This document shows, in pieces, positions 23,975 to 36,345 of a stretch of DNA of 64,000 nt; the stretch's first letter is position 1; each line of letters opens with the position of its first letter. Position numbers and translations under genes: made by a program. The notes under the pieces are model-generated. The model was not told the DNA's origin, did no database searches, and saw nothing but the letters and a program-made list of their open reading frames with translations. Source of the DNA: Dermatemys mawii (lineage: Eukaryota > Chordata > Testudines > Dermatemydidae); assembly GCA_007922305.1 (NCBI GenBank), contig ML677335.1, positions 35,947,545-36,011,544 of the forward strand. The letters run 5' to 3'.

Positions 23975-26900
23975 CTAATGAGAGGGAAAGGAAAAATGTG
24001 TAGTGATTCCTTTTTATATGAGGATACATTTAAATAGAATGCAACATTTAGGAACTCAAAAACGTTACTTTTCACTTTCTATCTAACTGAGAAACAAGGG
24101 GTGAAAGAAGATATGATCCAATTTCTCAGATACAGGATTAATCAAGTCAACCAAACAAATACATGAGTTTTCCCTCATACAGTATTACTTATGTTAGGAC
24201 ACATGTCCTACAAGGATACACATTGTGATATTTTCCTATAAACTAGATAAACTCCTCTTACAGTATATTCATGCTTCCATTTCAGGAAGATTAGCGCAAA
24301 TACAGATTTCAAGTAACCTGCTCAAGGCCATGGAAGCACCATTAGTAGGGCCCTACCAAATTAATGGCCAGAAAAAATGTGTCACAGACTATGAAATCTG
24401 GTATCCCTCCCCCCAACACCCTCCTTAAAAATCTGGTCTTTTGTGTGCTTTTACCCTATACTATAAAGATTTCACAGAGGAGACCAGCATTTCTCAAATT
24501 GGAGGTCCTGACCCAAAAGGGAGTTGTGGGGTGGAGGCCACAAGATTATTTTAGAGGGGATCATAGTATTGCCACCGTTACTAAATGGGCAGCTGCGGAG
24601 TGGCGGTTGTTAGCCAGGCACACAGCTCTGAAGGCAGCGCCTCGCCAGCAGCAGTGCAGAAGCAAGAGTGGCGATATCATGCCATACCATCCTTACTGTT
24701 TTCAAGGGCAGTGAGCTGACTGAAGTTTGTGTCAAGCATTGGAAGATGTTCTGTGAACATCACTGCACAAGACAAGAGATGTCCCAAGCCCACAACTAGA
24801 ACACAGTGCAGGGCAGAAATTAGTGACTGTGGCCTTGTCATGTTCTAAGAGTAAGGGGCTAAAGCAGGAGGCCTTTGGGCTCTCAAGGATATGAAGGAAA
24901 CTGAAGGGAAGAGGGGAGGAAGAAATAAAAACCTCTGAAAAGCCATGCAGTACCTGCTTCCCAGCACCAATCACATAAACACCTCCCAGGATGAACCCTT
25001 CTCCTTCCAGATTACCGCTGTATCCATTTTTCCAAGCGCGAAGGAAGTTCTGCCAGACTCCTAAGCGGATAAAGCCCATCAAGAGCATTTTTCGCTTGTA
25101 AGGACCATAGAACTTTTTCTGTAGAAGGACAGAAAGAAAACTCAATAAACGAGAAACAACAGTGAGAGAAGCTAGTTCCCTAACTGTAATCAAGGCAGCC
25201 AGCCAGCCTCTGCATCCAGAGCAGTTTCTAACAAGTAATGTGTGGGTATACAGAACTGAATGATGCCTTTAGTAATCTTATCAGGACAGAAGTTCCTTTA
25301 AAAGGGTAAGAGGTCACCTACTTTCCACACAATCAGCAACATCCAGTTGTTTTTGTCACTGCTGCCATTCCAGATTTATGGATCAGCCTACTACATTCAC
25401 TTCCTGGACATCTTGACTACTGACAGCAGCAGCGTGTTTTTCAATGAACGGATTTGTTTTGAACTACTGGGAAGAACCCCTTCTAGAATAGCCTGTCTTT
25501 TTTCATGTGCTGGAGAAAAGGGATTGCCACCTCCCACCATTTTATTACCAGACTCATTATGTTGTTTTTCCAAAAGTCCCAGTTTTTGGAATCATGAAAT
25601 TAAGAGAACCTGAGTTTTCACTCAAGACACTGTTCCTAGACCTCAGTATTGGAGAGATAAGTTGGGAAACATGAACCCGAAAAATCCAGGAACAATAGAA
25701 GGCAAATAAAAGAACCATATTTCATGATTTCTAAGCTCACTTTAAGATTCTGAGGGTGTGACGCATGATTTCTGAATTCTTGGGTTTGGCAACAGCATAA
25801 GTTTTCAGTAAACATAGCAACAAGCAGTAATATTACTACCATTTGTTGTTGGTAGAATGTTGTGCTGCAGCTAAAGAACTTATCACACCCTTCGATTTTA
25901 TTGTTAGTCCTTGGTTTTAATACCAGGATAATTATCAGACAGTGCAACCCAGTGCAAGAAAAGAGAATAATATTTGGCATGATCTTACTGTTTGCTTAGC
26001 TGTCTGGGGGGGAAAAATCATGCAAGGACATGTCAACAGTACACAGCAGAGAGACAGCTGAGCTGTAAACTGAGCAAATTTATATACAGAAAATCTAAGC
26101 TGATTAACTTCTTAAGCTACAAAACACTATTAAATCAATTTCCAGATACCTAAATTTCATTCAGACCACACTATGCAGATTGCTTGAAAAGGCTTGATGG
26201 ATACAGATGCTGACTCAAGCTAAGAGTCTTGCATAAGTCTTGCTTAAAAACAAACATACCTTTTCATCCAGAAATATTTCCCCTTTGAAATAACGCTGAA
26301 AATCTTCCACTTCAGTCCCAATCTTTTCTTTCACAACAGCATAGAGGGGGACGCCAAGTTGGTCAAGCTGAGGTTTGAGAGAGGAAAGCTCGGAAGCCTC
26401 CTAGAAGACAATGAGTGTGATGCCAGGTTTAACCACTGGATGGAAATGTGAAAGACTCAGCATTTGGCTTGTAGCCACTTAGATGTACGGTAGCTAGAGG
26501 TGCAAAGTGGATGCACTGAAGTGTAATAAAAAGGGCATACAAGTGAGTTCTATTCCTAGGCCTTCTATTGGCATAGAGACATGATCACCAGAAATGAAGG
26601 TGTGATTGCAGTGTGGGCAGGTATATGCACACTATCTTTAATCTAGATGGTGCAGCTAACAGTGGCTATATATGCAGGGCCACAGGAGAGAGGGAGATGC
26701 AGGGCCACATGGTGATGGGGCAGGGGATGCAGAGCTACACAGGGACAGTGGAGTGGCTGTGTGGGGACACAGAGACGGATGGGGGAGGGTGGGGGGCACA
26801 TGGAGATGGGGGAGTGGGTGTCTGAGTGAGAATGGATGGACACATGTGGACAGGGATGCGGGAACACATGGGGACCAGGGGCAGATGTGCCTGACTGAAT

Positions 26901-29900
26901 AGGAGAGGCTAGGAAGTCAGCTAGGATCTGCATGGGGGGAACTCCCTAAAAATCCCTCCCCCAAAAAGAAACCTGTTCTATACTTCTCCCACCCATATCC
27001 AACAACCCTCCAAGTTCACACCCAGGCTCTTTCCCAACAATTTACTTCCCTCTCCCTCAGTTCCTCCGTTACCCTTGACTCCCCCAAACCTTTACATTGC
27101 TTCTGAGGGGTGTGGTAGATGTAGTTCTGTACTGTAGTTTAAGTGAATTATTACTCACAGTTCTATATTAATGTGCCTCCCTACGGAATCTATTTGTCAA
27201 AAAAAAATTTCCTGAATCTTTTTTGTTGTATGTATTGTTACAGACATACTTGCTGACAGGTATTTTGAAATAAATGATCAAAAATAATTGAAACTGGTAT
27301 GATTATATTGTGTTATTTTGACCAATAAAATATGCAGAATGTTACAGAATTTTAAAATACAGTGCACAGAATTTTTATTTTTTTGTTGCAGAAATTTTTA
27401 ATATTTTTGTGTAGAATTCCCCTAGGAGTAGTAATAGCAGCAGCAACACCAACCCATCTATGGGTTTTCCACACTGCAGAGGAAGACTGTAAAAGCAGTT
27501 TCTGGAGGGGGAAAGGTTTTCTCCAACATCTCCTAGTCTCCAGTGCCAGTTCCAGTAGGGAAAAGATGTGACAGAGAGACAGTGGCTGAGGGGCTTTTGT
27601 GCCTTTTAAGGGAGAATATGGCCTTGCTATGCAAAATAACTCCGGCACCAGAATTACTGCTTAAAGGGCACAATCTGCATACAACCAGTTTATTAGGAGA
27701 AGTGACTGAATTGCCTTGACTCAACGAAATGTTGCCATAATTTAGGGAAGATATCAAAAGTTCCAAATAGAACGGCTAGGGGAAGGCAGACAGCGGTATT
27801 CACAGACATTACAAGACAGATGTCAAGAGGCCAGAGTGAGTCTGTGTAATGGTAAGGACAGAGCTACAATCTGCTACTGCCAATCCCCACACAGAAAGCT
27901 TAGAGGAGATAAAGAGAGGAAATGAATAAGCATGAATCAGCCCTATGATAGTCAGTGAGTAAGGAATGGGAGGCATACTTAATACGCCCACTTTTCACTA
28001 TATCTTTCAGGGAATGTAGCAAAGGCTCATTGGACTCACTTCATCACTAGTCCCCTACCCCACTGTTTGCAAAGTTTTGTTAACTCTTTGCTGTTTTCCC
28101 CAAACCAAGAGCTTGGACTCTCTTTCTACAATAATTAAGCAAAACCACAAGCCAACCCAGCATGCGCCAGCCACCAGCCAGTACTCACTTTAAAGAAAAC
28201 CACCTCTCTATTCCATGATAATTGTCTATAATTCTGAAACATGATGCTGCAGACCATTACTGAAGTTCTGCTTCTAAAAACAAAAAGCTCCCCCATGATC
28301 AAGAACTCATGTACCCTCAGTATCTTGGGAGTGGGAAGCCCTAGCACACAGGTGGGGGAACAGAGGCAGAGAAAGAAGTCAGAGTCAGCTTGACTTTTTT
28401 AACTCCCGTCAAAGAGGATAATACAACTGTGCCCTGAGCTTAGCAACATGTGCCCACACAAGAGAACGAACCACTCCCTCGGGCAGGGTATGCATCCGGT
28501 TGCTCTAAATGAGAGAGGGAAAGCAAACTGAACCGCGGCAATGCCTATGTGGGGAGGAGAACTTGGCTCTGCCTTTTCCTGCTAGCTAGCAAACCAGGCT
28601 TGCACCAAATAGAGATTATTTCCACCCCCATCCACCCACAGCAAGCCACGGGTGACCAGTGAGAAAACTCAGCCTGTGACGGTTCCCTCCCTGGTCTGCT
28701 CATGGGATGGTGCAGCAGCTATACCTCACCCCTTACTCAGGACACGGTGAACATTTGCAGCTTAGCCTATGGCATTCAGCATACCTCTGGTCTTTTTGCC
28801 CACTTAAATCATAGTATAATCGTCTGCAAAACTAATGATTAACAGTAGTTTTCTCTTCCACATCCATCTCAAGGGCAAGTCCCTCCCCAGTGCCCCGGTC
28901 AGAACCACAAGGTAGAAAGAGCAGCAAGAGGCTGACAGAGAGTTAGTCTCAAATCACCGACTTTTCCTCTTAAGTTGGCAACCTGCTCCCTCACATTTAC
29001 ATGGATATGTTTAAGATTCATATTAAAACTTGGTTAAAAGTCATATATTTTATGACAGTGAAGACTGTTTACTTGTCAGGGGACTAGATGGTTCAGGGGA
29101 TACATGATAGTATACAGAGCTTTTCCCTCCTAGGGCACTAGCTCACCTCATGTAATCCCATGCTCCCCCCACCATCCCTTGCCTCTGTGTGGAGGGGGCA
29201 ATCCCCCCGAAAAAACTGCATGCTTGGTTGCCATTCACCCACTCCACAGTTTCCCTTTGCTTCCCTGCCATTTTCTGCAGGGGAAAGAGGAAATTGGGGC
29301 GGTAGGCGTTTTCTGCAGGCACATAGTCCCGCAAAATCTCCCTTGCAGTAAGGGCCTGTTCAATGATCACAGTATTTCAATCTGTCTCTTTCCATGAGAA
29401 ATAAATTCACTGAAGCATACAGCGCTTTCTAATATTATGCGGTGTAGGGACTAAGTAGACCCTATAATTAAGTGGTTGCTAGACTAATTGCTCTCTTTTA
29501 TTAACTGGTGAGTAACAACATAATTGCTATGGTGGAAATATCCTAATAAGTGACCAAAATATAAGACATGTTTTACATTCAGTAGAATACCGAACAGATC
29601 GTGAACAGCAGATGTGTGAACAGCAGGCTTTTCTTTCCTCCCTTTGAAAGAATGACTTTAATCTCCAGGAAATGAAACACTGACTGGAGCAGGTTGGTGG
29701 TAGATGTTTCCCCTCCCACACAACGTTGCTGTGTCAATAAACCATACTTTCAAGCCATTTTAGGGCTTCTCTTGACCACAGACCATCTATCTAGCCATAT
29801 TTATTTTGGATCTGTAGGGCCAGATTCTCATCCTGTGTAAATGAGCACAACCCCATCATAGTCACAGATTTACACCAGCTGAGAACTTAGCTCATAATAT

Positions 29901-31988
29901 TGACAAATGGGGACAGAGATAAATGAAGCTCATTTTCACTTGGGGGCAAATCTGGGATTGGAAACAAGATTTTCGGAGACGCAAAACTCATGTTTTAGCT
30001 GACTGCCTCCCTGGCCATACCTAACACAAAGAGACGCAACTAGAGCAAAACTCTCTGAATTAACCCGCAAGCCTGCCACAATACCTCTCTGCACAAAAAG
30101 CATCCAGGTCTCCGCACAGCCATGATCACTGCACCATTCTTCTTCCAGAGCTCACCTGCCTTGAATGTTCTTTCTTCTGCTTATAAGGGAGAAATAGCAT
30201 GAATTATGGCAACTATTTATATAACTACAACTTCTGATGAACATCACTAAGCATCTAAGCATGGTGAAAGATTCCCAGGTCAGTATTCCACATGGGTTTA
30301 TATTCTAATCAAGACAGAGGAGGAGGTTTTCAAAGTGTATTTAAATTCCAATTAAACTGTATATTAAAAAGTCCATTTTAAAGTATCAGTTTTATCAAGA
30401 TCCCTGAACTTACAGCACTTTTCAAAGACAGGTATGAATTGTCATCTCTAGTTTTGCACTTGGGAGTCAGTTCCCAGCTCTGCCAAATATCCTAACTCTC
30501 CATCCCCTGCTTGGTTGCATCCAATTGTATTTATTAGTGATGCACGTTTTGAATAATATTGCTTATGCTTGGAAACAAGAGCTATTGCCACCAACAGCAA
30601 CCCATCAGTTTGTGCCATAGAACAAAACCCCTCTTATTTTGAGATTTTATATTTTCCACTGTGTTATACAAGTTTTGTGCTAGTATAACTCTACTGAACT
30701 CAACAGTCAAACGTAAGCAATGCAGAATCAGGCCTTATGTCCGGACATAGCATTATGACGTATACGTTACTTCCCATTCAAGCACAAAACATAGTCTTTC
30801 AGTTCCCCTGTGTACATCTGTGAATTAGATGTCAGTGTGTTCACTTGAATTTTCTCCCCACCCCCACCCTGCAATAACAAGCAATATTAGATAGTGAGAA
30901 CTCCAAAGAAGCATTCTCTGTTTTAACCTCTATTGACTACCGCATGTGACCTTGCACACCTGAATAATTCTCCACTTTGTTTTGGGCTTTTGTAATAAAA
31001 TTAAACTGCACAGCACCTTGGGGAAAGGTTTTAAATTTTTTGTTTATGTTTACTTTGAGTCTGTTTTCACCCTTTAGCGCATATCATCAGGCATATTATG
31101 GTTTGGACAGGTTAGAAAAAAGTGTTCTTTGTGAAATAAGGAACAAATCAACAAGGAAAAAAGTTTTATATCTGTTAGGCAAAAAAATTATCTAGCTGAC
31201 ATGAAGAATGATCAGAAAGTAGAGACATCTGCAAAAGATGACACACAACCACAGAACTGTAGAGGAGGCCACATGGCCTAGTGAAGAGAGCACTGGATGG
31301 ATTCAGGAGACCTGGTTCTACTCCTGGTTCTGCCACTGGCAAGTCACTTCACCTCTCTGTGCCTCAGTTTCCCAACCAGTAAAATGGGGATAACAACACT
31401 GATCTCCTTTATGAAGTGCTTTTAAATATATGGATGAAGCATGTTAAATAAGAGCAGGGTATTATCATCATTCATCTGGCAGACATTCATTCAAAATTAA
31501 ATGCATCTTATTTTTTCAGAGAGATCTGTCACTTCAACATCATCCTTCCTTTCTCAGAAAGAAAGTCAGCTACTTCCCACACCATTTACTGAAGCAGGGA
31601 AAGACAAGAGTGGTTTGGTGCCCTCCCTGAACTGCTACTTGATAGGATCTAGCCTGGGACAACTCTCTCTTCCAAACACACTCCACTTGTCCTACGCCCC
31701 TTTTTTTCACTCCTGGCCTTAAATGGTAAGATTAGCTCTACCTAGACACTTTTATAAACTCTATCACTGTAAAACGTGAACTCAGATTTCCAGGGGAATC
31801 AAATGCTTACCTTCTCCCAGAGATTTTAGCTCAGTCGTCTCTAAAAACTCCAACGAGGCTGCCTCCGGTTTGGAGAGAAACAAGTCGGTGTTAGCAAGAA
31901 GAATCCCTGTCACAGCTACGCCAATAGCCCCTAGGCCGATAGACCACATCCCCATAGTGAAGAGCTCCAAGTCTGGCAGGGAAGACAT
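23867..31988 (-). CDS. PRXL2A: Peroxiredoxin-like 2A (PRXL2A/FAM213A family), five coding exons
   Basis: Redox protein of the peroxiredoxin-like 2 group, known in mammals as a thioredoxin-fold antioxidant protein. Coding exons on the minus strand are 31811-31988, 30085-30176, 26260-26400, 24954-25118 and 23867-23974. Each junction has an AG acceptor and GT donor, and phases are 1, 0, 0, 0, so they join without a break into 227 codons, close to the roughly 229 of the human protein. The N-terminus has a hydrophobic segment at about residues 13-32. The active motif is Cys85-Phe-Leu-Cys88 inside RRPGCFLCRE. Later landmarks are GVPLYAVVKE, GFIRLGVWQNF, NLEGEGFILGG and LLEHRE. All key residues look intact, so this should be functional. 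Paralogue assignment within the family is not certain because the neighbourhood differs from human (EXOSC3 lies upstream). Confidence 0.93.
24346..24712. mobile_element. Left arm of a large fold-back hAT-like element, in intron 4
   Basis: Starts AGGGCCCTACCAAATTAATG and includes an internal hAT-like end, CAGCATTTCTCAAATTGGAG, at 24485, before a CAGCAGCAGTGCAGAAGCAA block. No matching right arm is present, so it is truncated. It lies between exons 4 and 5 of the PRXL2A-like gene. Confidence 0.45.
24954..25118 (-). CDS. PRXL2A: PRXL2A-like coding exon 4
   Basis: 55 codons, phase 0 at both ends, acceptor CCTTCTACAG and donor GTACTGCATG. It starts KKFYGPYKRK, contains GFIRLGVWQNFLRAWKNGY and ends GVYVIGAGKQ. 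An open frame runs past both splice sites, but homology stops at them. Confidence 0.93.
26260..26400 (-). CDS. PRXL2A: PRXL2A-like coding exon 3
   Basis: 47 codons, phase 0 at both ends, between acceptor TCTTCTAG and donor GTATGTTTG. It encodes EASELSSLKPQLDQLGVPLY and ends in EIFLDEK, characteristic of the family. Confidence 0.92.
26401..30084. other. Intron 2 of the PRXL2A-like gene
   Basis: Non-coding. Contains a G-rich low-complexity tract at about 26670-26890 (GGGACA and GATGGGG units) and a T-rich repeat-like block at 27180-27430. A fragment at about 29814-29900 (GGCCAGATTCTCATCCTGTG) belongs to a dispersed repeat. Confidence 0.5.
30085..30176 (-). CDS. PRXL2A: PRXL2A-like coding exon 2, CxxC exon
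   Basis: Acceptor TTATAAGCAG precedes 30176 and donor GTATTG follows 30085. The 92 bases enter in phase 1 and leave in phase 0. The exon encodes TFKAGELWKKNGAVIMAVRR and then PGCFLCRE, so it carries both cysteines of the redox motif. No ORF caller finds it alone because it has no internal stop-bounded frame starting with Met. Confidence 0.9.
30177..31810. other. Intron 1 of the PRXL2A-like gene (between coding exons 1 and 2)
   Basis: Non-coding apart from the MIR at 31264. A short dispersed repeat fragment is at about 30650-30735. No other feature supported. Confidence 0.5.
31264..31480 (+). mobile_element. MIR SINE, near full length
   Basis: Follows the MIR plan closely: TGGCCTAGTGAAGAGAGCAC, then GGTTCTGCCACTGGCAAGTC, CTCTGTGCCTCAGTTTCCC, AAAATGGGGATAACAACA and a tail ending TATTATCATCATT. 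Orientation is opposite to the host gene. Confidence 0.82.
31811..31988 (-). CDS. PRXL2A: PRXL2A-like coding exon 1
   Basis: Codes residues 1-59 plus one base. The exon begins at 31990 after TTTCCAG, only two bases before the ATG. Donor GTAAGC lies at 31805-31810. Residues 12-32 (MGMWSIGLG onward) form a hydrophobic N-terminal segment followed by LLANTDLFLSKPE. Met1 has a poor start context, while Met12 has A at -3 and G at +4. Confidence 0.92.
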
Positions 31989-32076
31989 TTCTGGAAATGA
32001 GGAGAAAAAGAATTATTCCAGCTGCTGGATAGATTCCAAGAGGAGGGGAGAGAGGGATAGATGGGAGAGTTAAGAT

Positions 32077-32296
32077 GTAGTTCATTAATGGTTATTAGCC
32101 AGGATGGATAAGGTACGGTGTCCCTAGCCTCTGTCTGTCAGAGGGTGATGATGAATGGCAGGAGAGAGATCACTTGATCACTACCTGTTCAATTCGCTAG
32201 CTCCAGGGCACCTGGCATTGGCCACTGTGGGTAGACAGGATACTGGGCTGGATGGACCTTTGGTCTGACCCAGTACAGTCATTCTTATGTTCTTAA
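32077..32296 (+). mobile_element. CR1 LINE 3' end
   Basis: TTATTAGCCAGGATGGATAA, GTGTCCCTAGCCTCTGTCTG, GGCACCTGGCATTGGCCACT and GGATGGACCTTTGGTCTGAC run in order and end with ATTCTTATGTTCTTA, a CR1 3' terminus. 5' truncated. It lies in the long 5' intron of the PRXL2A-like gene. Confidence 0.82.
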
Positions 32297-32299
32297 GAA

Positions 32300-32639
32300 A
32301 GTCAGCCAGTAGTGCCCTACCTTAGTACATAGGAGAGCCACATAAACCTAAGCACAACCTTGTGGGGGGCCAAACCAATTCTACATATTTTAATATGATT
32401 TAAAAGTTACCTGTACTGATTTCTATTCAAGTTCAGCTTGTTTTGTATGTATTTAGACAAGCTGTTTCTATATACAGGATCGTCTGTTTACATATCCATG
32501 TAAACTAAGATGATGAAAACATGATGACAACATGCTAATGAATCGGCCATTAGTATATTGCACTGAAGCAGGCTGCGGGCCTTATGAAATACTGTGGCCG
32601 GCCATATACAGCCCATGGGTCATAGGTTGGACACCCCTG
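32300..32639. mobile_element. Decayed hAT element, right end visible
   Basis: The right end reads CATAGGTTGGACACCCCTG, a typical hAT terminus, preceded by CAGCCCATGGGTC. The left end near 32300 is not clear and no target copy can be matched. Confidence 0.45.
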
Positions 32640-32659
32640 GATAACACCTTTCGACAGAG

Positions 32660-32810
32660 ATAAAAGGATACTCTGATGGTTAAGGAGAGGTATGTTCAAT
32701 TCCAGCTCTAACCCAGACCTCCCCATCAGTAAAATGGGTATTATTACTTCCCTGTCTCACACGAGTACGGAAAATAAATATAGACTGTGAGGCATTCAGC
32801 TATTATGGCA
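32660..32810 (+). mobile_element. MIR-type SINE fragment
   Basis: Motifs GATGGTTAAGGAGAGGTATG, TTCAATTCCAGCTCTAACCC, CATCAGTAAAATGGGTATTA and ATTACTTCCCTGTCTCACAC occur in MIR order. Confidence 0.6.
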
Positions 32811-33804
32811 TTCTGCTGTGTAGAATGATTGTTAGAAAAGGGATTCCCTAACTACAGCAACAAAAAATGCCATTAGGATTACTCAGCAATGTATGTTAAG
32901 CCATTACAGTAAAACATGGCAGATTTAAACCAAAGGAATGGTGACAGGGCTACAATGGGCTCTGCTTTCTTTGGTCTTGATATTTAAAAAAAGTTCAATG
33001 GATTCTGCAAATATGCTACAGTATGTCTGTAAGAGAGAACTACAGAACGTCAAGATACAGTTCAGCACAGCTGGCTGTCTCTGCTTCAACCCTAAGTTGA
33101 AGCTGCAGAGTGAGACAGAGCAGATCTGTCAGTTCAGAGTGCTGATGCAGAAACATCTACGCCTTTGACATAATTCAGATCACAGTATATGACCCAGCCT
33201 TCCAAATACACCCCAGACAGCTCCAACTGCCCATTAAGGCCTCTGCAATTCAGCCTTGATAACCAGATTCCATTTATCAGTTCATGCAGACATGTCAGGA
33301 ACAAACAACTTAACCTTAGCCTGGCTGGTTGAAACAGATAAAGCTGAAATGGAAACGAACTGTGCTGACTGCCCCAGAGGCAGCCATTGGATGTTATGAA
33401 CGTATCTGCACCTCATCAAAACGTTGGTGCCACTCTCTCTGTAGCTCAAATCATTTTATTAAAGGCTAGACATATCCTCCGTGAAGGGCCCCAAACAGCC
33501 CATTTTTACTCCTGCCAACATTCAAAGAGTCTGCCCAGGCGACCGCTCCTGGCAGCACTGTTTTGGTGAAAGAGCAGCAATTATGTATTTTGCACAGAAG
33601 CAAATATAAGCCCATCACTATTGAAGGGAATTGTAGAATCCAAACAATGAACTGAAATGGTACAGAAGAAAGATTGATTGGATTTTGTCTGTGTAGGAGG
33701 CCAAAAAAAATTGTAACAATGGGCAGCTAAAAAGCGCTTCCCCCTTTCGGCTCCAGGGAAAGAAAGGGTATTATAGTTCATGCTGCTGTTATTGGTTGCT
33801 GCTC

Positions 33805-34165
33805 TGTTATCACATACTTCACATGCCGAAGTTAACTGGTTCTCATTACCTGCTTGCCTTGTACAAAACTAATAAAACACCTGCTTGCATTATGTAATAC
33901 TAACAAAATAGAAATAAGGTATTACTTATTCATAAGGTATGCATGAAATGCAAATGTTCCTATTATTTCTCTGCCTGTGTTCCCACACGCAGTGGGCTTC
34001 ATCCCAAGCATTGCTCCGGCGCGTCGGGCTTTCCCCGTCTCAGTGGCAGCAACGAAGGGAGCCACCGTTGCGGGTGTGGCACTTTTGCCTTCAATAAACT
34101 CACTACTTCTATTCAGCAGCTGTGTGTGCGCCTCGTTCCTACGGAACACCAAGTACCCTGCAACA
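33805..34165 (+). mobile_element. Possible solo LTR
   Basis: Runs from TGTTATCACATACTTCACAT to CAAGTACCCTGCAACA, so it has TG...CA ends. Near the right end CAATAAACTCACTAC gives a polyadenylation signal followed by a CpG-richer segment, as in an R-U5 region. A clean 4-6 bp target duplication is not visible, and no internal retroviral sequence flanks it. Confidence 0.4.
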
Positions 34166-34169
34166 GTCT

Positions 34170-36090
34170 GTTATGCATCAAAGTGCTTTGAGGATGGAGA
34201 TTCCCTGACACCATTTTCCCCCTCCCAGTTTAAAGCTAGACTTTCAGTTAGAAGTGGTAAAAATACTAATTCCAGAACTTCTAGTTTTCCTGCAAAACTG
34301 TTAATGGAATTTGGAAGAATTTAATCATTGCTTTGTTCTTCTTGTGTGGCATTCAGCCTCAGCCTCTTACATATCTTGTATTTCAGGACACTGAACGGGA
34401 GACAAGGCCGGTTTACACAAACATAGTGCAGATAAGAGAGCAAGGTCTAGTCAGTTACATCTCCTCTTTCCAAGGTAGAAGTCTTAACTTGATGTTAACC
34501 CTGATTTCTCCTATGTGGGCTTTTATGTGCAATGGCTTTTCAACATAAGGCCATATCATGACAGTGACTTTGAAATTAGCGATGAGCTGTTGAAACTGGC
34601 TAGCCAGTGAATGTAGTTTACTAAGGCCATTTTAGAAATGGTCTGTAAAACTCTGAAAAGAATTTAACTGAGTCAGAGACCAACTCTTCATACAAACTGC
34701 CAGAGTTTGTTTATACTATAATGTAACCTGATAACTCAGTAAGTATTGAGAGGTCCCTTGAGAGACAAGATTCCATTGGTATCCCCACTGATCCATAACT
34801 CTGTTCCACTGAGCCTGTCCATCCTATCATAAATTAAGAAGTCTGCTCTTTAGATTTGAGTCGTCTGGTCCTGTGTAATTATTACCCATGTGTGGGTGGT
34901 GGACAGTAAAAGTGGAGGTTAACACCAACAAGCTCCTATCTTGCCAGACAGGAGCAGTATTACACAATTCTTTATTCCTCAGATGATTACTACCAGTGGC
35001 TGGGGCAGCTTATTTTTTAGATTACATTTGTTCTTGAAAGATTTCCCCACAAACCACTATCCCCTATCATATCACTCCCTCTTTAAAAAGCCATGGTCAG
35101 ATCTGCAGCCGGTATAAATGGACCTATGCTGATTTATATGCACTTCAGATCTGGCCTGTAGTTTACAATTCTATAAAGAGTTGGTTTTCATTCCAATAGA
35201 AAGGACCAGATTAGCTTGGACCAATAGACAAAACTGTTTCAGCTGCACTGCGTTCATTTTGATGTTTCTTTCTCGGCTAACAGAAAGGCTATTCTAGAGA
35301 AACTAAGAGCAAACCTACTGATCAAGTAAACAGGAAGATGGAAGAAATAGCTCCCTCCACAATAACATGAAACTCCTGTTTCTGCTCAGCTGAGTGGCAA
35401 TTAACAAACAGTGAAGTAAATAATGCATATGTGCAGCAGCAACTACCATGATCAATAAAACACTACACACAGAAGAGCTTGAGCCCTGAAACATCTGTTC
35501 TATAGCTTAGCAAGTTAGAAATAGTTTTCTCTTTAGTCTCACTGCCCATATGCCGTAGCATTGCTTTATCTATTTCCACAGATGAGTTTCAGCTCTTGTA
35601 ATGCCTCTCAAAGTGATCCAAAGCTCCACAATATTAATGCTTTTTGATTCAAAGCCATGAGGAGTTTTACATGTAAAAAACCCAAAGCATCCCATAATAA
35701 CCAACTGTTAACATTTTTGAATAATGCACTCACCAGAACCCATATGGCCAGTGTGCACATATACCTCACCAACTTTAACACTTGAACTCCATTTGAATCA
35801 GGAGAGAGAGACGGAAATGGTCCAGGGGAGAAGGCAGACAGCTACTGTGTGCTACTGCTAGTCCTGAGAAATTCCTTAGGCTGTTCCTCCTATAGAAGGC
35901 AGATTAGGTGGGCAGGACCAGGCAGGATTCCAGCAAGGGAACCTTCATGTTACTGCCAGTGCGCAAGTCCAAATGTTTTGAGCAATACTCATCACATTCA
36001 AATGTGGGTGGATTACAAGAAAACAGCTGTCCCTCAAGAGATGAGACTGCTTAAAAGGTATTCCGTTTAAAACGCTAAGAAATTTGAAGT
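34170..36090. other. Intron sequence, nothing recognised
   Basis: Part of the inferred long 5' intron of the PRXL2A-like gene. A dispersed repeat fragment is at about 35085-35165 (CAGATCTGCAGCCGG). Nothing else supported. Confidence 0.4.
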
Positions 36091-36119
36091 CATCTAGGTT
36101 ATAATGTTACTCTCCTACA

Positions 36120-36345
36120 TGGCAGTGTGGAGGGTCACGGGTGGGGGAGGGTCAGGAGACAAGGAGCAAGGGGATTAGATGGGTCGGAGGTTCTGAGGGG
36201 GGGCAATCAGGGGGCGGGAAGTGGGAGGGGGTTGGATAGGGGGCAGGGCCAGGCTGTTTGGAGCGGCACACCCTTCCCTACCCAGCCCTCCGTACAATTT
36301 TTGCATCCCAATGTGGCCCTCGGGCCAAAAAGTTTGCCCACCCTG
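36120..36345. mobile_element. hAT family A, right part only
   Basis: The right end GCCAAAAAGTTTGCCCACC matches the copies at 2050 and 8984, as does the G-rich interior with GTCAGGAGACAAGGAGCAA. The left terminus is missing. The 8 bp after the end are ATCTAGTG; a similar ATCTAGGT lies at 36092-36099, perhaps the remains of the other target copy. Confidence 0.65.

Noticed and set aside
24732..25193. 153-codon minus-strand open frame as a single-exon gene
   Set aside because: Only 24954-25118 shows homology, and it is bounded by proper splice sites; the rest is intron read-through of PRXL2A-like exon 4.
26670..26890. G-rich repeats as a CRISPR-like or satellite array
   Set aside because: The units vary in length and sequence; this is low-complexity eukaryotic intron, not spaced direct repeats.
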